Assembly (NCBI GenBank): GCA_012064415.1
Contig: SSNU01000021.1
Coordinates: 169,057 to 233,056 of the forward strand
Origin: Gyrodactylus bullatarudis
Taxonomy: Eukaryota > Platyhelminthes > Monogenea > Gyrodactylidea > Gyrodactylidae
Reading direction: 5' to 3'
Length of the DNA: 64,000 nt
The translations under genes were made by a program, and so were the position numbers. Below, piece after piece: positions 61,201 through 64,000 of this stretch (the first letter of the stretch is position 1; every line of letters begins with the position of its first letter). The notes beneath the pieces were generated by a model that searched no databases, was not told the DNA's origin, and saw only the letters and a list, made by a program, of their open reading frames with translations.

Positions 61201-63333
61201 AAGGTAAACTATTCATGATTGCTATGTATTAAATATTCATGTATACTTAGATATACGTCCGAAATTCCCATACAGTTATTCATCATTGTCAGTATAAAAA
61301 AAGATTTTTGTTAATTTAGAGAAATATATATTTCGTCAGGTCTTATTATAATTACATAACATATTGTACTTTGGAGATACTAAAATAATCTTAACAGTAA
61401 AAATATTTCTATTGAAACATCTTATTTTGTTATTGAAACATGATAAAATTATTCGACCAATCAGAATGCAACAAGTGATTTCTATACATATAGATAGGAA
61501 AAAAAGTGAGTTTTTGTGAAAATGTGAAAATTCACTGTTAATACTTAATCAGGGGGGTAAATATTCGTGTTTCAATAAAAATAAGATGTTTCAATAGAAA
61601 TATTTTTACTGTAAAGTATGATCAAAAGAGCTTTTAGGGAAAAACGAGTATGAGGATTAGGTTAATCGATTTTAGGAAAAATGGGAAATGGCATATCAAA
61701 ATTTTTTCATTTAGTTTTCGAATACGGCAATTACGGAGGATAACGAATCTACTTGAAGCATGAAATAGAAAAGTGTTTGGGGAAAAAATTTTCTTTCTCT
61801 GATGATAATATTGAGCTGGGAATTTATGATCAGGACAATAAAGAAAATTCCTCTAATGTCCACATAAAAAAGTTGGTAGGACTGGAGAAGATCTCACACT
61901 TCGGCGATAGCATATATCGTGTATACAGGGTATGTGCGTGGGTATATATGCGGTTCACTTGCACCAAAACTTTTGAATTTCCATCAAGTTGTGATCAGTC
62001 TTTCACTCTGGAATCAACAAAAATATTTTCAAATTCGATTCTGTCTAATCACTGATCATTGATCAGTAAACACGTTTACATCTGCCACCATCTGAATATT
62101 ATTTGACATCCTTATGGAATTGACACTTGCTCATCCGAGTTCAATTCATTCGTAATATTTGTATTTCCTTCAAAACCAACACTCTTCGTGATTGCATTTA
62201 TGATTATTTGAGAAAAAATCTTTTAATTTTTCAGATTTTATAGATAGTAGACGTTTTAAAATAATAATTTCATCGAAATAATGGCTAGAAATCTTAATTG
62301 GTATTAAATTCTATTAGATAATGAAATCCGTTTCTGGTGCATTTTTGAGGGATTTCCAAAATGATTTTGGTCAGCTACCCCTTCACATTGCAGCTGCTTA
62401 TGGAGATACAAAGTGAGGTTTAAAAAAAATCTTCTAGTCTCTTCAAACCTTCTTACACATACAAATAATTTATAGCTACCTGAATTATTTTACCTTGGAC
62501 AAGGAGACAGTTAACACGCCTGACGAGTTTGCTCAAACTCCAATGCATATTGCAGCCAAAAATGGTCATTTAGCCTTCTTCAAGTTGCTTCTGGAGAAAG
62601 GTGGAAGATTTGATGTTCCTGATTCCAATGGATACACCCCAATATCTTGTGCAGCCTCAAATGGACACGAAGAGGTCGTGAATTACCTCCTACAAATCGG
62701 TGCTCCAATCAATCCTACTGATAAAATTACAGTGAGTTTCAAACAGAATCACAGAGAGGAAGAGATAATTTTGATATGATATGAAATCAGATACCACCGT
62801 TGCATGTCGCCTGTCAATACGGCAATGAAGAATTGGTTAGAAAACTCCTTGAATGCAGAGCAGATCCATGTCTTAGGATTCTTTCTGAAAAGTCGGATTT
62901 AAAACTAGGATTTAATGCTTTGGATGTTGCCATCAGATACGATCAAAAGTTTGTTAAATTCTTTAGATAAAATAAATAACTCATCAAAATTAAATTCAGA
63001 GAATGTGCTAAAGAGATCATCTGGAGTGAGAATGCTGTGCCAAGGGTGCTAAAAAATAGAATTGAGGTCAAACCAGACTATTTTGACACACCATTAAGAA
63101 AATTAATTCGATACTACCCAGGTGAGTCCTCTCATCTTGATCTAGCATAGGCGTTTTCTGTGCATTATGATAACTAAAAGGCGTATCTTTTATTAGATTT
63201 GGCAAAAGATGTTCTCGATTGGTGCATTACCAAAGATGCAGGACAAAATAAATTAATTTACGATTTTGAATTGTTAGACGATACATATTCCTACTTTCCA
63301 ATGACTTATTTAACGAATAAAATTTTTGACGGA
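52297..63333 (+). CDS. TRPA1-like: TRPA-D: ankyrin-repeat TRPA channel, N-terminal part (runs off the window)
   Basis: Exons in view: 52297-52792, 53467-53544, 53700-53716, 54546-54788, 56258-56386, 57294-57546, 58878-59197, 61093-61203, 62318-62412, 62476-62731, 62791-62948, 63000-63121, 63197-63333, giving 805 codons in one frame. Ankyrin repeats: MPIHHAAYLNK, TPLHFAALRP, STPLLNAVLKN, NAIHKAIYKD, TPLHLALMNN, QVIHLAAQND, LPLHIAAAYG, TPMHIAAKNG. The last two exons are the pre-membrane linker (ECAKEIIW, LDWC, YDFELLDDTY). Membrane exons must lie beyond 64000. Exon lengths 320, 256, 158 and 122 equal those of paralogs. Two small exons encode an Asp/His-rich stretch (DDDDDHHHHKEED, then HGHSH); the 17-nt exon is inferred. 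The intron after 59197 appears to start with GC rather than GT. Introns carry foldback, hammerhead and MITE repeats. Confidence 0.88.
52891..52925 (-). ncRNA. Hammerhead-like motif, divergent type A
   Basis: Minus strand: CUGAAGA, A, GGUAC, a 12-nt loop, GUACC, GAAA. The CUGANGA and GAAA boxes and a perfect 5-bp stem II are present. I could not find convincing stems I and III, so it may be a relic of a mobile element end. Confidence 0.4.
53755..53925. repeat. Foldback-family remnant in a TRPA-D intron
   Basis: Strings agctggtcgataaagttgg, tttggcgcaaaaattgcat and tttgagctgaaaat match internal parts of the 55.4-56.2 kb element. No inverted partner nearby. Confidence 0.5.
54905..55095. repeat. 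Degenerate tandem repeat
   Basis: Variants of agggaatctggaaact recur at about 54917, 54989, 55035 and 55075 with intervening cttaagac/cttgagag units. A similar set of cttgagactatcagata strings occurs in the TRPA-C intron near 43180 and 43660. Confidence 0.55.
55187..55222 (-). ncRNA. Hammerhead-like motif, divergent type B
   Basis: Minus strand: CUGAAGA, then stem II GGCGUGUGA / UCACCGUC (one bulge, one G-U) with loop AGACAA, then GAAAC. Same box order as the motif at 52891. Flanking stems are unclear. Confidence 0.4.
55450..56182. repeat. Foldback element in a TRPA-D intron
   Basis: Left end ctgatatgaagttgggaatc; right end inverted (gattcccaacttcatatcaa) at 56155-56174. Arms of roughly 250 bp pair with scattered mismatches. 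Family of 27.4, 30.3 and 63.4 kb. Confidence 0.82.
57681..57900. repeat. MITE-like element, one clear end, TRPA-D intron
   Basis: Starts aaagctagttgataagaagatgag, followed by ttacaaaaaataacaatattt as in the 11.5-kb copy. The other end is not clear. The rest of intron 57547-58877 includes a partial MITE end at 58249. Confidence 0.5.
60594..60636 (-). ncRNA. Hammerhead ribozyme, copy 2 (best preserved)
   Basis: Minus strand: GGUGUG, then CUGACGA, stem II GUCC/GGAC with loop UAAUAA, GAAAC, GC, GUC, UACAUC. Stem I pairs six bases including two G-U. All invariant core residues are present and the cleavage triplet is GUC (60600-60602). Stem III on its own is one to two pairs, but ACGCGU is self-complementary, which suits the dimeric action described for hammerheads in Penelope-like elements and retrozymes. 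Confidence 0.85.
60646..60656 (+). promoter_or_regulatory. tRNA-like Pol III B box
   Basis: ggttcgaatcc matches the B box / T loop of tRNA genes, inside cctgggttcgaatcctgg, which can form a T arm. A weak A-box-like tggcagatgtag lies ~50 bp upstream (60589-60600). There is no full tRNA cloverleaf, so this is a SINE-type promoter remnant and not a tRNA gene. Confidence 0.65.
61398..61617. repeat. MITE with ~30-bp inverted ends
   Basis: cagtaaaaatatttctattg followed by aaacatcttatttt at the left matches the inverted right end. About 220 bp. Related copy at 24440-24640. Confidence 0.75.
62060..62150 (+). repeat. Partial copy of the hammerhead-bearing element
   Basis: cacgtttacatctgccacc, then attatttgac and ttatggaattgacacttgct, corresponds to the 3' part of the ribozyme and the right arm of the 60.6-kb element, read on the plus strand. 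The CUGANGA half is missing. Confidence 0.7.
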
Positions 63334-63369
63334 GTAAGTTTTACTTGAGTAGCATTATCGAAAAAAACC

Positions 63370-63935
63370 CTGGAAAAAAAATTATTTTTGTGAGGAAGAA
63401 TATGGTCATTTTTCAAAATCCGATTTGGCGCCAAAATCACATTTTTTCGAACTTTGGGCTAAATATTTTTATTGATTTGAAAGTGGGAGGGTGATCGAAA
63501 AAGTTTTTTCAGGATCAAGATTAGATAATGAAGCCGTCAGATTATCGACAGTTTCCTCATTTTTGAGATATTTTGAATTATCGAAATTTCATTAATTTCC
63601 AAGTAGTGAAAATGATCAAAAATCGTGATTATGCATTAGATCAGATTTAGTTGAATTGACTTTCTTGTCTTATTGAGATCCTGAAAATCAACTTTTGAAC
63701 ACTCTCTCACTTTGAAATAAATAAAAACTTTCAGTTCAAAGTTCGCAAAAATGGGATTTTGGCGCCAAATCAGAATTTGAAAAATTACCATATTTTTCAG
63801 AAAAAATTTTTTTTCTTCAAATCATGAGCAACATGAGTAGGATTTCAAAAAATCTTTAACAAATTCGAATTCTTGATGAAAAAATTGAGATTCCTGTGAA
63901 AATCATAGATTCCCAACTTCATATCAATTAGATTT
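63370..63935. repeat. Foldback-family element, left end lost
   Basis: Right end aaaatcatagattcccaacttcatatcaatt; inner parts pair around 63640 (gattatgcattagatcagattta, tttggcgccaaaat on both sides). The left terminus is truncated just after exon 63197-63333 of TRPA-D. Confidence 0.7.
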
Positions 63936-64000
63936 AGAAATTGAGGATATCGGTACCTAGAAATTCTGAAATTAAAGAGAAAATAAGGACTGGCTTATGT

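Noticed and set aside
1..64000. CRISPR arrays, operons, Shine-Dalgarno sites and bacterial-type terminators
   Set aside because: The window is spliced animal DNA; no regularly spaced direct repeats of that kind were seen.

Overview
The window reads as AT-rich nuclear DNA of an invertebrate animal. It has spliced genes with GT..AG introns, TRPA-type channel genes, a Penelope-like element with a GIY-YIG domain, a non-LTR retrotransposon and many foldback repeats. I cannot name the species. The most distinctive genomic trait is the intron size: many are only 28-42 nt, while the rest run to hundreds or thousands of bases and are filled with repeats. A 414-base run of N (14921-15334) marks an assembly gap.

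The backbone is a cluster of four paralogous TRPA-family cation channel genes, each with ankyrin repeats at the N terminus and six membrane segments. TRPA-A (minus, 14513 to 548) is complete, about 1,244 aa in 19 exons. TRPA-B (minus, 38334 to 22950) is about 1,160 aa in 19 exons, with one junction where I cannot keep the frame. TRPA-C (plus, 38606 to 49496) is complete, 1,201 aa in 18 exons. TRPA-D (plus, from 52297) has 13 exons in view (805 codons) and leaves the window before its membrane region. Exon lengths repeat between paralogs almost to the base, so they arose by duplication of one spliced gene. B and C are head to head, 271 bp apart.

The 5.5-kb intron of TRPA-A that separates membrane segment 1 from segment 2 holds three nested genes for small secreted, lysine-rich helical proteins. 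Two are mirror-image copies in a nearly perfect inverted repeat with arms of about 847 bp and a shared central promoter (4347-6204). The third is a diverged paralog (7927-8812). Between C and D lie two ordinary genes: a RING-finger protein with a C-terminal membrane anchor (50530-50027) and an FKBP-like TPR co-chaperone (50731-51987).

From 14.9 to 22.9 kb there are no host genes. That stretch holds the Penelope-like element (15487-17202), a second GIY-YIG fragment facing the other way, a decayed LINE with ORF1, endonuclease and reverse transcriptase (18127-21490), and another LINE piece. Long introns elsewhere contain foldback/MITE-like elements with a shared terminal motif.

Two foldback repeats (27248-27416 and 60486-60850) carry a recognisable hammerhead ribozyme core on the minus strand. 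At 60.6 kb it sits beside a tRNA-like B box, suggesting a SINE-like element that also encodes a self-cleaving RNA. All calls come from reading the sequence by eye; splice sites were placed by GT/AG, frame and agreement between paralogs.
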